64,000 nt of DNA. It comes from an uncultured Bacteroides sp. (GTDB lineage Bacteria; Bacteroidota; Bacteroidia; Bacteroidales; Bacteroidaceae). The stretch lies in assembly GCF_963678845.1 (NCBI RefSeq), contig NZ_OY787464.1, positions 124,001-188,000 on the forward strand, in the 5' to 3' direction. The notes under the pieces are model-generated. The model was not told where the DNA came from. It saw nothing but the letters and a program-made list of their open reading frames with translations, and searched no databases. The translations under genes were made by a program, and so were the position numbers. Positions 33,154 through 43,629 of the stretch are shown here, in pieces (position 1 is the stretch's first letter; each line of letters begins with the position of its first letter).

Positions 33154-34278
33154 ATGGAAGAGAAATTAGTTACATTAGCCATACTTACGTATGCTAAAGC
33201 TCAGATTCTAAAGAGTGTATTAGAAAAAGAAGGTATAAAATCTTACATACAAAATGTAGATCTTATAAAGCCTGTTGTATCTTCTGGAGTTCGTTTAAGA
33301 ATAAAAGAGAGCGATTTGCCCCATGCCTTGAAAATCACAGAAAGTAACCTTTGGCTTTCCGAAGATATAATAGGGGAGAAGCCTCAGGAAAAAGAAACAG
33401 GGAATAAGGTGTTAATTCCTGTAGACTTTTCAGATTATTCAATGCGAGCCTGTGAATTTGGTTTTGGTTTTGCAAAAACATTTAATACAGAAGTGGTTTT
33501 ACTTCATGTATATTTTACTCCTAGATACATGCCATCAATTCCTTATAATGATGTTTTCAGCTATCAGGGCCCTGATGAGGAGTCTATTAAAAATATTATT
33601 AAAAAGGTTAATGAAGACTTAAATAATTTATCAGAGAAGATTAAAGGTAAGATTGCTTCTGGTGAATTCCCAGACGTTAAGTTTACTTGTGTATTGAAAG
33701 AAGGAGTTCCTGAAGAAGAAATTCTAAAGTATGCTAAGAATAATTCTCCAGGCATTATAGTAATGGGAACTCGCGGGAAAAATAAAAAAGATGCAGACAT
33801 TATTGGAAGTGTTACAGCTGAGGTTATAGACCGAAGTCGTGCCATTGTTTTTGTTGTTCCAGAGAATACACCGTTTAAAATATTCAATGAAGTCAAGAAA
33901 CTAGCATTTATTACTAATTTTGACCAAAGAGACTTAATTGCATTTGATGCATTAATGAAGAAAATGAGTGCATTCAAATTTTCAGTAACACTCATTCATT
34001 TAGCCACTCTTAAAGATGCCTGGAATGAAATTAAATTGGCTGGTATTAAAGAATATTTCCAGAAACAGTATTCTGATATTCAGATTCATTATGAAGTTGT
34101 GATGGATGACAATTTAGGTCAGAATTTGGATTCATTTATTCAAAAAAATAGTATTGACGTAATTACCATTACATCTTATAAAAGAAATATGTTTGCTCGT
34201 TTATTTAATCCAAGCATTGCAATGAAGATGATTTTTCATACTGATACACCTTTATTGGTTATAAGTGATAAAATATAA
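33154..34278 (+). CDS. Universal stress protein with DUF2007 head and two Usp domains
   Basis: A 374-residue cytoplasmic protein in three parts. Residues 1-70 form a DUF2007-like head (ILTYAKAQILKSVLEKEGIK, RLRIKESDLPHALKI). The first Usp domain (about 88-245) has VLIPVDFSDYSMRACEFGF and the nucleotide-binding signature MGTRGKNKKDADIIGSVT. The second Usp domain (about 250-374) starts KLAFITNFDQRD and is degenerate in its phosphate-binding loop (SYKRNMFARLFNPSIAMKM). Tandem Usp proteins are common; the DUF2007 head suggests a sensor or partner-binding role. Monocistronic with a strong terminator. Confidence 0.88.
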   Translation: MEEKLVTLAILTYAKAQILKSVLEKEGIKSYIQNVDLIKPVVSSGVRLRIKESDLPHALKITESNLWLSEDIIGEKPQEKETGNKVLIPVDFSDYSMRACEFGFGFAKTFNTEVVLLHVYFTPRYMPSIPYNDVFSYQGPDEESIKNIIKKVNEDLNNLSEKIKGKIASGEFPDVKFTCVLKEGVPEEEILKYAKNNSPGIIVMGTRGKNKKDADIIGSVTAEVIDRSRAIVFVVPENTPFKIFNEVKKLAFITNFDQRDLIAFDALMKKMSAFKFSVTLIHLATLKDAWNEIKLAGIKEYFQKQYSDIQIHYEVVMDDNLGQNLDSFIQKNSIDVITITSYKRNMFARLFNPSIAMKMIFHTDTPLLVISDKI

Positions 34279-34350
34279 CTGATTCTTATTAGTTTAATAT
34301 TAAATTGGAATTATTGCTGTCTGGTAAAACTCTTTTAGATCAAAAAAAAT

Positions 34351-34383
34351 AAAGGGCTGAATCCTTTGATTCAGCCCTTTTTG
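34351..34383 (+). terminator. Terminator after the Usp gene
   Basis: AAAGGGCTGAAT (34351-34362) and ATTCAGCCCTTT (34369-34380) are perfect complements, followed by TT, and preceded by an A-run, so the hairpin could work in both directions. Confidence 0.85.
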
Positions 34384-34590
34384 TCTAGATTCATTTCTAC
34401 CAAATAGTGTTACAGAGGATTTAAATCCTAATAAGACATGGGCAAAAGTATAAATTTCACCGGACGGCTCGGTTTGGGATGCTATCTCAGGCTTCTTTCC
34501 AACGTTTATTATTAGTTGTATAATTATGATTATGTTTAATATATGGTTTGATAAATAATTATCTCCTTCTTTTGTTTTACGATATATTAT
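34384..34590. other. Gene-free stretch between two terminators
   Basis: About 200 bp between converging genes. No frame with a recognisable domain and no repeat was seen. Confidence 0.6.
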
Positions 34591-34591
34591 A

Positions 34592-34627
34592 AAAAAAGTC
34601 ACTTAAGAAATTCTTAAGTGACTTTTT
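34592..34627 (-). terminator. Bidirectional terminator of the gyrA-TPR operon
   Basis: AAAAAAGTCACTTAAGAA (34592-34609) pairs with TTCTTAAGTGACTTTTTT (34611-34627, slight overlap at the loop). Flanking A- and T-runs allow termination in both directions; the minus-strand TPR gene stops 18 bp away. Confidence 0.85.
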
Positions 34628-34645
34628 TAAATAATATTATCCTTT

Positions 34646-35872
34646 TTATTTGCCTTGTGTAGCTTCAACTTCTTTAGCTAATTCATCAAATACTGGGCCA
34701 CCTATTCCTAGTTTATAATAAACTGTATAAAGGCCGCTTAACCACAATTCTTTGTTGTTTGGCTTCAATTCTCTTGCTTTTTCATAGCAAGGTTTAGCAT
34801 TTTCATACATTTTTGTAATTTTAGCTTGTTCTGTTTTGAACTTAGGGCTATTAAAATCTACTTTTGAAGCGTAATCTAATGCCTGAGTCCAATATGCAAG
34901 TCCCATATTTGAGTATGCTTCAGCATATTTAGGATCTACCTCTATAGTCTTTTTATAAAACTCAATTGCCTGATCATAATTTTTCATGCTTTGGCTTAAA
35001 TAGCCTTTAACATAAAGGAAAAATGGATTTTTTGGATCTTTTGCAATCATTTGGTCAGCAAAAGCCATTGCATCATCAAATTTACTTGTATTACTATAAT
35101 AGTCTACAAGATGTCCAAAGAAATAATTATTATCGGTAAAAGATACAATTCCTTCTTTTAGTGTTTTAATCCAATTAGCAGTATCTTTCTGTGCTTTATA
35201 ACCTTCTGCAACTAGCTGCATTGCACTATTTCCATTTTCTTTGTTATTCTTAGCTATCAAACCATATTTAACAGCGCTTGAATAATCATTCATTCTTGTA
35301 GCTGAAAGAGATGCGTAGAAAGCAACCATAGACAAAAGGGTATCTTTAGCAGCAAGTTGTTCTTTTTCAAGCATAGGAACACTTGCCAAATCTACATACA
35401 TTCCAAAAAAGTCAAGTGCTTCTTTGTTTTTACCTAAGTTGTAGTATTGGCTACCACCGTTGATCAGGTTGACTCTTTCAGTTAACATGATTGGAGCGTT
35501 TTTAGATCTGAATTTAGGTTTTATCTTACCTTTTTCATTAGGAACCATATCTAATTCATCGCATTTAAGAAAATAGCCACACATCTTGAGTAGGCTATTA
35601 TATGACTTCAACGTGTCATATGGTTGTCTTAAATAAGCTTTTTCTATCTCTTTCTCATTGATTCTCTTTTGAATGAGACCGGCAACATTCCATGTGTTAG
35701 CCTGATTTTTTGTTTCTGCATTTTCTAAAGCTTCATTAATTAACTTTTCAGCATCAGTGAAGTTCGGTTTTACATCTTCAGCCAGACTTTTAGCTTGCTT
35801 TACGTTCTTTTCTTGAGCGAAAGAGAAACCAGCAGCCAATAGCAGGACAATTGAAAATAATACTCTTTTCAT
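34646..35872 (-). CDS. Exported TPR-repeat protein
   Basis: A 408-residue TPR protein with a clear signal peptide (MKRVLFSIVLLLAAGFSFAQ), so the ATG at 35872 is chosen rather than the upstream frame extension inside the gyrA tail. TPR units are visible at MAFADQMIAKDPKNPFFLYV, NYDQAIEFYKKTIEVDPKYA and AKPCYEKARELKPNNKELWL. It lies 28 bp after gyrA on the same strand and likely shares its transcript. This periplasmic TPR protein downstream of gyrA is a common Bacteroides arrangement; the function is not known. Confidence 0.9.
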   Translation of the reverse strand: MKRVLFSIVLLLAAGFSFAQEKNVKQAKSLAEDVKPNFTDAEKLINEALENAETKNQANTWNVAGLIQKRINEKEIEKAYLRQPYDTLKSYNSLLKMCGYFLKCDELDMVPNEKGKIKPKFRSKNAPIMLTERVNLINGGSQYYNLGKNKEALDFFGMYVDLASVPMLEKEQLAAKDTLLSMVAFYASLSATRMNDYSSAVKYGLIAKNNKENGNSAMQLVAEGYKAQKDTANWIKTLKEGIVSFTDNNYFFGHLVDYYSNTSKFDDAMAFADQMIAKDPKNPFFLYVKGYLSQSMKNYDQAIEFYKKTIEVDPKYAEAYSNMGLAYWTQALDYASKVDFNSPKFKTEQAKITKMYENAKPCYEKARELKPNNKELWLSGLYTVYYKLGIGGPVFDELAKEVEATQGK

Positions 35873-35900
35873 ACTTTTTTGTGGATTAAATATTAAACTT

Positions 35901-38435
35901 TTATTCTTCATCATTTGCCTGTTCTTCTGAACTGACATTTTCAGGGTTAATAATTTCTTCATCTTCATCCGATATCTCTATTTCTTCTAGACTTTCGGAT
36001 GTTACTTTACATACTGAACCTATCTGATCATTACGTTTTTCCAGGTTGATAAGTCTTACACCTTGAGTAGCGCGACCCATGATTCTGACATTCTCTACTT
36101 TCAGACGGATAGTGATTCCTGATTTATTTATAATCATCAAATCATTATCATCAGTTACAGATTTAATAGCTACTAAATTACCTGTTTTATCAGTAATATT
36201 CAATGTTTTAACGCCTTTACCGCCACGGTTTGTAATGCGATAATCATCAATATCAGAACGTTTCCCATAACCTTGTTCAGAAACAACCATGATTGATTCT
36301 GTTTCTTTATCTTTAATGCAGATCATTCCGATTACTTCATCGTTTTCACTATCAAGTGTCATACCACGAACTCCGGTTGCAGTTCTACCCATTTCACGGA
36401 CTGCAGTTTCATTGAAGCGGATTGCACGACCATTACGATTGGCAATGATTATTTCATTGTCGCCCTTAGTCATACGAACTTCTATTACTTGATCATCTTC
36501 ACGAATGGTGATAGCATTTATACCATTCTGACGTGGACGAGAGTACTGCTCAAGTCTGGTCTTCTTGATAACACCTTTCTTTGTACAGAAAAGAATAAAA
36601 TGATTATTGATAAATTCTTGATCTGTAAGGCTCTGTACGCGAACAAATGCATTTACTTTATCGTCAGAGTCAATATTTAGTAAGTTTTGAATAGCTCTTC
36701 CTTTTGAATTCTTTGTGCCTTCAGGAATTTCGTAAACCTTCAACCAATAGCACTTGCCTTTTTGAGTAAAGAACATCATTGTGTTGTGCATTGTAGCCGG
36801 ATAAATGTTCTCTACGAAGTCTTCATCACGGGTTTCACTACCCTTAGATCCTACTCCTCCTCTATTCTGAGAATGGAATTCTGCCAATGGAGTACGTTTG
36901 ATATATCCTAGATGTGAAATAGTGATAACCATCTGATCATCAGCATAGAAGTCCTCTGGGTTGAATTCTTCTGAAGAATAAACGATTTCAGAACGACGTT
37001 CATCACCAAATTTTGCTTTAACCTCTAGAAGTTCGTCTTTGATAACCTGACGGCAAATTTCGTCATTAGCCAGAATTTCTTCTAAGTGGGCAATTGTCTT
37101 CATGAGTTCTTCATATTCTGCATGAAGTTGATCCTGCATTAGTCCAGTTAACTGACGAAGACGCATTTCAACGATGGCACGAGACTGTATTTCTGTCAGG
37201 TTAAATCGTTCAATTAAGCCAGTAATAGCTTCATTAGGCGTTTTGGCTGCACGGATAATTTTGATTACTTCGTCGATGTTATCGGACGCAATAATTAAAC
37301 CTTCTAGAATATGTGCGCGTTCTTTTGCTTTTCTTAATTCGAATTGTGTACGACGAATCACTACTTCACGTCTGTGCTCAACGAAGTTTGAGATTAGGTC
37401 TAAAAGATTAAGCATCTTAGGACGTCCGTGAACAAGTGCGATATTATTCACACCAAAAGATGTTTGCATAGCAGTCATTTTGAATAATTTATTCAAAACA
37501 ACGCTAGAATTTGCATCTCTCTTCACGTCAACAACAATACGCATACCTTCGCGGTCGGATTCATCATTTACATTGGAAATTCCTTCAATTCTTTTTTCTG
37601 ACACTAAGTCAGCAATAGCCTTGATAAGCTCTGCCTTGTTAACATTATAAGGAATTTCTGTAACGATAATCTTGTCATGTGAACTTTCTGCTTCGATGTT
37701 GGCTTTTGCACGCATTACAACTCTACCTCTACCTGTAAGGTAAGCTTCGCGAACGCCGCTAACTCCGTAAATATATCCACCTGTAGGGAAATCGGGAGCT
37801 TTTACGAACTGCATTAGCTCTTCGATAGTTATATCTTTATTATCCAGATATGCATCACAAGCATCAATTACTTCAGAAAGATTATGAGGAGGCATGTTTG
37901 TTGCCATACCTACAGCAATACCTGAAGCGCCGTTTACTAATAGATTAGGGATACGGGTTGGTAAAACTTTTGGTTCCTGAAGAGTATCGTCAAAGTTATT
38001 TTGGAAATCAACAGTTTCTTTGTCAATATCCCTCATCATCTCCTCGCCAACCTTATTAAGACGAGCTTCTGTATAACGCATTGCAGCAGGGCTGTCACCG
38101 TCTACAGAACCAAAGTTACCTTGTCCGTCTACTAAAGTGTAGCGCATAGCCCATTCCTGAGCCATTCTTACCATTGCACCATAAACAGATGAATCGCCAT
38201 GTGGGTGGTATTTACCTAAAACTTCACCGACAATTCTGGCAGATTTCTTATAAGGTTTATCTGAAGTATTACCTAGTTCGTTCATCGCAAAAAGAATTCT
38301 CCGGTGAACGGGTTTGAATCCATCTCTAACATCTGGAAGAGCACGTGATACAATAACCGACATTGAATAGTCAATGTACGATGATTTCATCTCATCTTCA
38401 ATGTTGATTTTTATAATTCTGTCTTGTTCAAGCAT
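35901..38435 (-). CDS. gyrA: DNA gyrase subunit A
   Basis: The 844-residue breakage-reunion subunit of DNA gyrase. The catalytic Tyr121 lies in AAMRYTEARL. The quinolone-resistance region reads HPHGDSSVYGAMVRMAQ, with Ser82 unchanged, as expected for a susceptible-type sequence. The C-terminal beta-pinwheel follows, including the GyrA-box-type QNRGGVGSKG segment near residue 530, and the acidic tail (EEIEISDEDEEI) is usual. Its start is supported by the conserved opening (IKINIEDEMKSSYIDYSMSV). Divergent from clpC across a 460-bp region. Confidence 0.98.
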   Translation of the reverse strand: MLEQDRIIKINIEDEMKSSYIDYSMSVIVSRALPDVRDGFKPVHRRILFAMNELGNTSDKPYKKSARIVGEVLGKYHPHGDSSVYGAMVRMAQEWAMRYTLVDGQGNFGSVDGDSPAAMRYTEARLNKVGEEMMRDIDKETVDFQNNFDDTLQEPKVLPTRIPNLLVNGASGIAVGMATNMPPHNLSEVIDACDAYLDNKDITIEELMQFVKAPDFPTGGYIYGVSGVREAYLTGRGRVVMRAKANIEAESSHDKIIVTEIPYNVNKAELIKAIADLVSEKRIEGISNVNDESDREGMRIVVDVKRDANSSVVLNKLFKMTAMQTSFGVNNIALVHGRPKMLNLLDLISNFVEHRREVVIRRTQFELRKAKERAHILEGLIIASDNIDEVIKIIRAAKTPNEAITGLIERFNLTEIQSRAIVEMRLRQLTGLMQDQLHAEYEELMKTIAHLEEILANDEICRQVIKDELLEVKAKFGDERRSEIVYSSEEFNPEDFYADDQMVITISHLGYIKRTPLAEFHSQNRGGVGSKGSETRDEDFVENIYPATMHNTMMFFTQKGKCYWLKVYEIPEGTKNSKGRAIQNLLNIDSDDKVNAFVRVQSLTDQEFINNHFILFCTKKGVIKKTRLEQYSRPRQNGINAITIREDDQVIEVRMTKGDNEIIIANRNGRAIRFNETAVREMGRTATGVRGMTLDSENDEVIGMICIKDKETESIMVVSEQGYGKRSDIDDYRITNRGGKGVKTLNITDKTGNLVAIKSVTDDNDLMIINKSGITIRLKVENVRIMGRATQGVRLINLEKRNDQIGSVCKVTSESLEEIEISDEDEEIINPENVSSEEQANDEE

Positions 38436-38897
38436 TTAAAAAGATTATTAATTATACATTCGTGGCTTTTAAAAAACCACGCTAAAGTAATACTTTTCCC
38501 TGAAATATAAAAGCTTTCAGGTAAAAACTTTCTTTTTGGGTGGTTATCTCTATCGTTTAGATAAACTCATTAAAGAGCTTAATTCTTTCTTGAGAAAATC
38601 TTTTTAAAATAATGTAGACTATTTTATTTTTAGGTCTACAGCTTGTTATTTATAAGAGTACACTTTAAATATAAATGCTGTAAGCCTTATTATGTATATA
38701 TGCTTTATCTTTCTTTTGTTTATGGTGAAATGTAGAATAAATTATATAGATCAAAACTAAAACATGCCTATATTCGTTATATTGGTATAATGGCACACCT
38801 TTTGTTATTCATAATTAAGTGTAAAGGAAGATGCGCTGAATTAAGTAAATGTGTATATTTGCAATGTATAATATTAGAATAAAGGAGAAATAAATAT
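38436..38897. promoter_or_regulatory. Divergent gyrA / clpC intergenic region
   Basis: Holds TATATTTGC at 38854-38862, a -7 box match 35 bp before the clpC ATG. A small hairpin with CGTGG and CCACG arms lies at about 38461-38481 near the gyrA start. The middle 350 bp is AT-rich with no gene or clear repeat. No CIRCE-type sequence for heat-shock control was seen. Confidence 0.5.
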
Positions 38898-41426
38898 ATG
38901 GATAATCAATTCTCACAAAAAGTATCAGAAGTTATTATTTATAGCAAGGAAGAAGCTAACCGCTTGAATAATGGCTTTATAGGTCCCGAACATTTATTTT
39001 TGGGGTTACTCCGTAATGGCGAAGGAAAAGCCATTGAGATACTCTCTAAATTAAATATAGATTTTTCGGAGGTTAAGACTATAATTGAAAATAAACTACG
39101 TGAAACGGCTGACCCTACCGGTTTTATGATAGATGATATTGTATTGACGGCGGATGCGTCTAAAATATTGAAAATGTGTATTCTTGAAGCTCGTCTTCTA
39201 AAGAGTCCTGTAGCTGACACAGAACATATGCTTTTAGCAATATTAAAAGAGAAAAATAATATGGTAGCCAAAGTTCTAGAAGAAAAAGATGTGGAGTATA
39301 AAACTGTATACGAGCAACTTTCATTGCAACCTGATATCAATGCAGGGCTAGGTTTTAGCGAAGATGACGAAGAGGAAGAAGATGATATGCAACACCCCGA
39401 AGATAGTACTTCGAAGAAACAACAAACTCAGACTCCTCCCCGTAAAACTGCTAATGATACTCCTGTTCTTGACAATTTTGGCACAGATATGACACGTGCT
39501 GCCGAGGAAGGAAAATTGGACCCTATTGTTGGTCGCGAAAAGGAAATAGAGCGTGTTGCTCAGATACTTAGCCGTAGAAAAAAAAATAATCCAATTCTGA
39601 TTGGTGAACCAGGTGTTGGAAAGTCTGCCATTGTGGAGGGCTTGGCATTAAGAATTACTCAGAAAAAAGTTTCGCGTATATTATTTGATAAGCGCGTGAT
39701 TTCGCTCGATATGACTTCTGTTGTGGCCGGTACTAAGTATCGTGGCCAGTTTGAAGAACGTATTCGCTCCATTCTTAATGAATTACAGAAGAATCCGAAT
39801 ATAATCCTTTTCATCGATGAAATTCATACCATTGTTGGAGCTGGCTCTGCCACAGGATCGATGGATGCGGCAAATATGCTTAAGCCGGCACTTGCCCGTG
39901 GTGAAATACAATGTATTGGAGCGACTACAACCGATGAATACAGAAAAAATATCGAAAAAGATGGTGCGTTAGAGCGTCGTTTTCAGAAAGTTATGGTTGA
40001 ACCAACCACTCCGGATGAAACACTTCAAATCCTTAAAAATATTAAGGAAAAGTATGAAGATCATCATAATGTAGCCTACACAGACGATGCATTATTGGCC
40101 TGTGTGAAGCTAACAGAAAGATATGTTACCGACCGTAATTTCCCAGATAAGGCTATCGATGCACTCGATGAAGCCGGTTCACGCGTACATCTAGCCAATA
40201 TCAATGTACCAAAGGAGATTGAGGAGCAAGAAAAACTGATTGATGAAACTAAAAGCAAAAAGAATGAAGCAGTAAAACTGCAGAATTATGAGCTTGCGGC
40301 TAGCTTCAGAGATAAAGAAAAAGAGTATACCAATCAGTTGGAAGATTTGAAACGAGATTGGGAAGCTAACATAAAACAGAATCGACAAACCGTTGATGAA
40401 GAGGAAATTTCGGAAGTAGTTTCTATGATTTCAGGTATACCTGTACAAAGAATGGCGCAGGCTGAGGGAATGAAACTAGCCAGAATGAAGGAAGATCTTC
40501 TTTCTAAGGTTGTAGCACAGGATCCTGCTGTAGATAAGCTAGTTAAGGCTATTCGTAGAAGCCGTGTTGGACTTAAAGATCCTAATAAGCCAATTGGTAC
40601 TTTCATGTTCTTGGGACCAACAGGTGTAGGTAAAACACTCCTGGCCAAGGAGCTTGCAAAATACATGTTTGGCTCTTCGGATGCTTTGATTCGTATAGAT
40701 ATGAGTGAATATATGGAAAAATTCACGGTTTCTCGTCTGGTTGGAGCTCCTCCGGGATACGTTGGTTATGAAGAAGGCGGTCAGCTGACAGAGAAAGTAA
40801 GAAGAAAACCTTATTCTATAGTACTTTTGGATGAAATAGAAAAGGCGCATCCAGATGTGTTTAATCTATTGCTTCAAATTATGGATGAAGGGCGTTTAAC
40901 TGACAGTTATGGCAAAACAGTGGACTTTAAGAATACCGTTTTGATTATGACTTCTAATATTGGAACCCGCCAGTTGAAGGAATTTGGACACGGCGTGGGC
41001 TTTGCAACTCAAAGCCGTTTGGACGACAAAGAATTTGCTCGTAATGTGATTCAAAAGGCCTTGAATAAATCCTTTGCACCTGAGTTTATTAATCGTGTGG
41101 ATGAGATAATTACCTTTGATCAGCTCTCTTTGGATGCTATTACAAAGATTGTAGATATAGAATTATCTGGACTTTATGGACGCATTGAAACTATTGGCTA
41201 TAAGTTAGTTATAACTGATCAGGCTAAAAAGTTCTTAGCTTCTAAAGGTTATGATGTACAGTTTGGCGCCCGTCCTTTGAAACGTGCTATACAAAATTAT
41301 CTGGAAGATGGATTATCTGAAATTATAATTACTTCTGGTATTAAAGAAGGTGATACAATTTCTGTTGATTTTACTCAAGGAAATACAGATTTAAGCATGT
41401 CAGTTATTAAATCAACAGTAGAATAA
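38898..41426 (+). CDS. clpC: ClpC-type AAA+ unfoldase
   Basis: An 842-residue Hsp100 unfoldase. It has two N-terminal Clp_N repeats (EEANRLNNGFIGPEHLFLGL, DTEHMLLAILKEKNNMV), the first AAA module with GEPGVGKSAIVEG (about 235) and LFIDEIHTIVGAG, a UVR motif in the middle (LQNYELAASFRDKEKEY), and a second AAA module with GPTGVGKTLLAKELA (about 573) and the C-terminal D2 domain. The GHGVGF segment supplies the VGF tripeptide used to bind ClpP. It should feed ClpP, not disaggregate like ClpB. Its own -7 box and a terminator frame it. Confidence 0.96.
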   Translation: MDNQFSQKVSEVIIYSKEEANRLNNGFIGPEHLFLGLLRNGEGKAIEILSKLNIDFSEVKTIIENKLRETADPTGFMIDDIVLTADASKILKMCILEARLLKSPVADTEHMLLAILKEKNNMVAKVLEEKDVEYKTVYEQLSLQPDINAGLGFSEDDEEEEDDMQHPEDSTSKKQQTQTPPRKTANDTPVLDNFGTDMTRAAEEGKLDPIVGREKEIERVAQILSRRKKNNPILIGEPGVGKSAIVEGLALRITQKKVSRILFDKRVISLDMTSVVAGTKYRGQFEERIRSILNELQKNPNIILFIDEIHTIVGAGSATGSMDAANMLKPALARGEIQCIGATTTDEYRKNIEKDGALERRFQKVMVEPTTPDETLQILKNIKEKYEDHHNVAYTDDALLACVKLTERYVTDRNFPDKAIDALDEAGSRVHLANINVPKEIEEQEKLIDETKSKKNEAVKLQNYELAASFRDKEKEYTNQLEDLKRDWEANIKQNRQTVDEEEISEVVSMISGIPVQRMAQAEGMKLARMKEDLLSKVVAQDPAVDKLVKAIRRSRVGLKDPNKPIGTFMFLGPTGVGKTLLAKELAKYMFGSSDALIRIDMSEYMEKFTVSRLVGAPPGYVGYEEGGQLTEKVRRKPYSIVLLDEIEKAHPDVFNLLLQIMDEGRLTDSYGKTVDFKNTVLIMTSNIGTRQLKEFGHGVGFATQSRLDDKEFARNVIQKALNKSFAPEFINRVDEIITFDQLSLDAITKIVDIELSGLYGRIETIGYKLVITDQAKKFLASKGYDVQFGARPLKRAIQNYLEDGLSEIIITSGIKEGDTISVDFTQGNTDLSMSVIKSTVE

Positions 41427-41457
41427 AAAGAATTTCTGAAAATAAAATTCGGTCAAA

Positions 41458-41490
41458 ATGTCAGATTATACCTAATCTGGCATTTTTTTT
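41458..41490 (+). terminator. clpC terminator
   Basis: ATGTCAGATTA (41458-41468) pairs with TAATCTGGCAT (41473-41483), including one G-U pair, with a T-run to 41490. Confidence 0.85.
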
Positions 41491-41552
41491 GTCTCTTCTA
41501 AAGTAAAAGAATATAATTTTTTTAAATAACAAATTAAAATATAGTTTAGATT

Positions 41553-43598
41553 ATGCAAAAAGGAAACATTGGGGTAACTACCGAAAATATTTTCCCCGTC
41601 ATTAAAAAGTTCTTGTATAGTGATCACGAGATCTTTCTTCGTGAGATAGTTTCTAATGCTGTAGATGCTACACAAAAACTGAAGACTTTTGCTTCTGTGG
41701 GAGAATTTAAAGGAGAACTAGGCGATCTTACAGTTAAAGTTTCATTAGGGAAAGAAACTATCACAATCTCTGACCGCGGTACCGGACTTACAGCTGAAGA
41801 AATAGATAAATACATCAACCAGATAGCTTTCTCCGGAGCAAATGATTTCTTGGAAAAATACCAGAATGATGCAAATGCTATTATCGGACACTTTGGTTTG
41901 GGATTTTATTCTTCTTTCATGGTTTCCAAGAAAGTGGAAATTATCACAAAGTCTTTTAAAGAAGGTGCTAAAGCAGTAAAATGGAGCTGTGACGGAAGCC
42001 CTGAATTTACTTTGGAAGAGATTGAAAAAGCAGACCGTGGAACTGATATCATTCTTTATATTGATGATGATTGCAAAGAATTTCTGGAAGAAGCCCGCAT
42101 ATCTTCTTTGTTAAAGAAATATTGTAGCTTCCTGGCTGTACCAGTTGCTTACGGAAAGAAAAAAGAATGGAAAGATGGCAAACAAGTTGAAACTGAAGAA
42201 GATAATGTTATTAATGACACAAATCCTTTGTGGACTCGCAAACCATCTGAATTAAAAGAAGAAGATTACAAGAAATTCTACAAAGACTTATATCCAATGT
42301 CTGATGAACCATTGTTCTGGATTCATTTAAATGTAGATTATCCGTTCAATTTAACAGGTATCTTGTACTTCCCTAAAGTAAAAAGCAATATGGATCTGAA
42401 TAAAAACAAGATTCAGCTGTATTGCAACCAAGTTTATGTAACAGATTCTGTAGAAGGAATTGTTCCCGACTTTCTTACATTGCTTCATGGTGTAATTGAT
42501 TCTCCAGATATTCCGTTAAACGTGTCTCGTTCTTATCTGCAGAGTGATTCTAATGTGAAAAAGATTTCTTCTCATATCTCCAAGAAAGTGTCAGATCGCT
42601 TGCAATCAATCTTTAAGAATGACCGTAAGGAATTTGAAGAAAAGTGGGATGATCTTAAGATCTTTATCAACTACGGAATGCTTACTCAGGAAGACTTTTA
42701 TGATAAAGCTGCCAAATTTGCATTGTTAAAGGATACAGATTCTAAGTTTTATACGTTTGAAGAATATAAAACATTGATAAAGGATAACCAGACAGACAAA
42801 GAGGGTAATCTTATCTATCTGTATGCCAATAATAAAGACGAGCAATTTAGCTACATTGAAGCTGCTACAAATAAAGGATATAATGTCCTGTTGTTAGATG
42901 GACAATTAGATACAGCTGTGATAAATCTACTGGAACAGAAACTTGAAAAGAGCCGCTTTACCCGAGTCGATAGCGATATTGTTGATCATCTGATTGCAAA
43001 AGAAGACAAGAAAGAAACTGCTTTGGAGGAAGGAAAACATGAAATTCTTTCAACTCTTTTCAAAAGTCAGCTTCCTGTAATGGAAAAAGTTGAGTTTAAT
43101 ATTGTTTCTCAGTCATTAGGTGAAAATGGTTCTCCCATCATGATTACTCAAAGCGAGTATATGCGTCGAATGAAAGAGATGGCTAATCTGCAGCCAGGAA
43201 TGAGTTTCTACGGTGAAATGCCTGATATGTTTAATTTGGTGGTTAATGCTGATCATAAATTAGTAAAACAGGTAATGGATGAAGAAGATAAGGAATGTTC
43301 TGCTGCTATTCAGCCAGTACAGACTGAAATAGAGTTACTTAATATCCGTCAAGCTGAATTAAAGAAGCTACATGAAGGCAAAAAGGATGAAGAAATTCCT
43401 GCAGTAGAGAAAGATGAATTGGCTGATCTTGATAAAAAAACAGCTGAATTAAAAACAAAGAAGGACTCTGTTTTAAGCGACTATGCAGTGAATAATAAGA
43501 TTATTCGCCAATTAATCGACTTAGCTCTTCTTCAAAACAATATGTTGAAGGGTGAAGCCCTAAATAATTTTGTGAAAAGAAGTATTGAATTGATTTGA
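41553..43598 (+). CDS. htpG: Molecular chaperone HtpG (Hsp90)
   Basis: A 681-residue Hsp90 homologue. The GHKL ATPase motifs are in place: REIVSNAVDATQKL, ISDRGTGLTAEEIDKYI and GHFGLGFYSSFMVSKKVE. The middle domain has the catalytic Arg region VSRSYLQSDSNVKKIS. The C-terminal dimerisation part carries KLVKQVMDEEDKE and a charged, coiled-coil insertion (ELLNIRQAELKKLHEGKKDE) that lengthens it slightly relative to E. coli. It has no operon partner and is followed by a terminator. Confidence 0.97.
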   Translation: MQKGNIGVTTENIFPVIKKFLYSDHEIFLREIVSNAVDATQKLKTFASVGEFKGELGDLTVKVSLGKETITISDRGTGLTAEEIDKYINQIAFSGANDFLEKYQNDANAIIGHFGLGFYSSFMVSKKVEIITKSFKEGAKAVKWSCDGSPEFTLEEIEKADRGTDIILYIDDDCKEFLEEARISSLLKKYCSFLAVPVAYGKKKEWKDGKQVETEEDNVINDTNPLWTRKPSELKEEDYKKFYKDLYPMSDEPLFWIHLNVDYPFNLTGILYFPKVKSNMDLNKNKIQLYCNQVYVTDSVEGIVPDFLTLLHGVIDSPDIPLNVSRSYLQSDSNVKKISSHISKKVSDRLQSIFKNDRKEFEEKWDDLKIFINYGMLTQEDFYDKAAKFALLKDTDSKFYTFEEYKTLIKDNQTDKEGNLIYLYANNKDEQFSYIEAATNKGYNVLLLDGQLDTAVINLLEQKLEKSRFTRVDSDIVDHLIAKEDKKETALEEGKHEILSTLFKSQLPVMEKVEFNIVSQSLGENGSPIMITQSEYMRRMKEMANLQPGMSFYGEMPDMFNLVVNADHKLVKQVMDEEDKECSAAIQPVQTEIELLNIRQAELKKLHEGKKDEEIPAVEKDELADLDKKTAELKTKKDSVLSDYAVNNKIIRQLIDLALLQNNMLKGEALNNFVKRSIELI

Positions 43599-43629
43599 TA
43601 AGCTCCCTTTAAAAGGGTTTTTATATATA

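Noticed and set aside
35972..38435. Possible quinolone-resistance change in GyrA (Gly86 where E. coli has Asp87)
   Set aside because: Gly at this position is, from memory, common in Bacteroides GyrA, and Ser82, the main resistance site, is unchanged.
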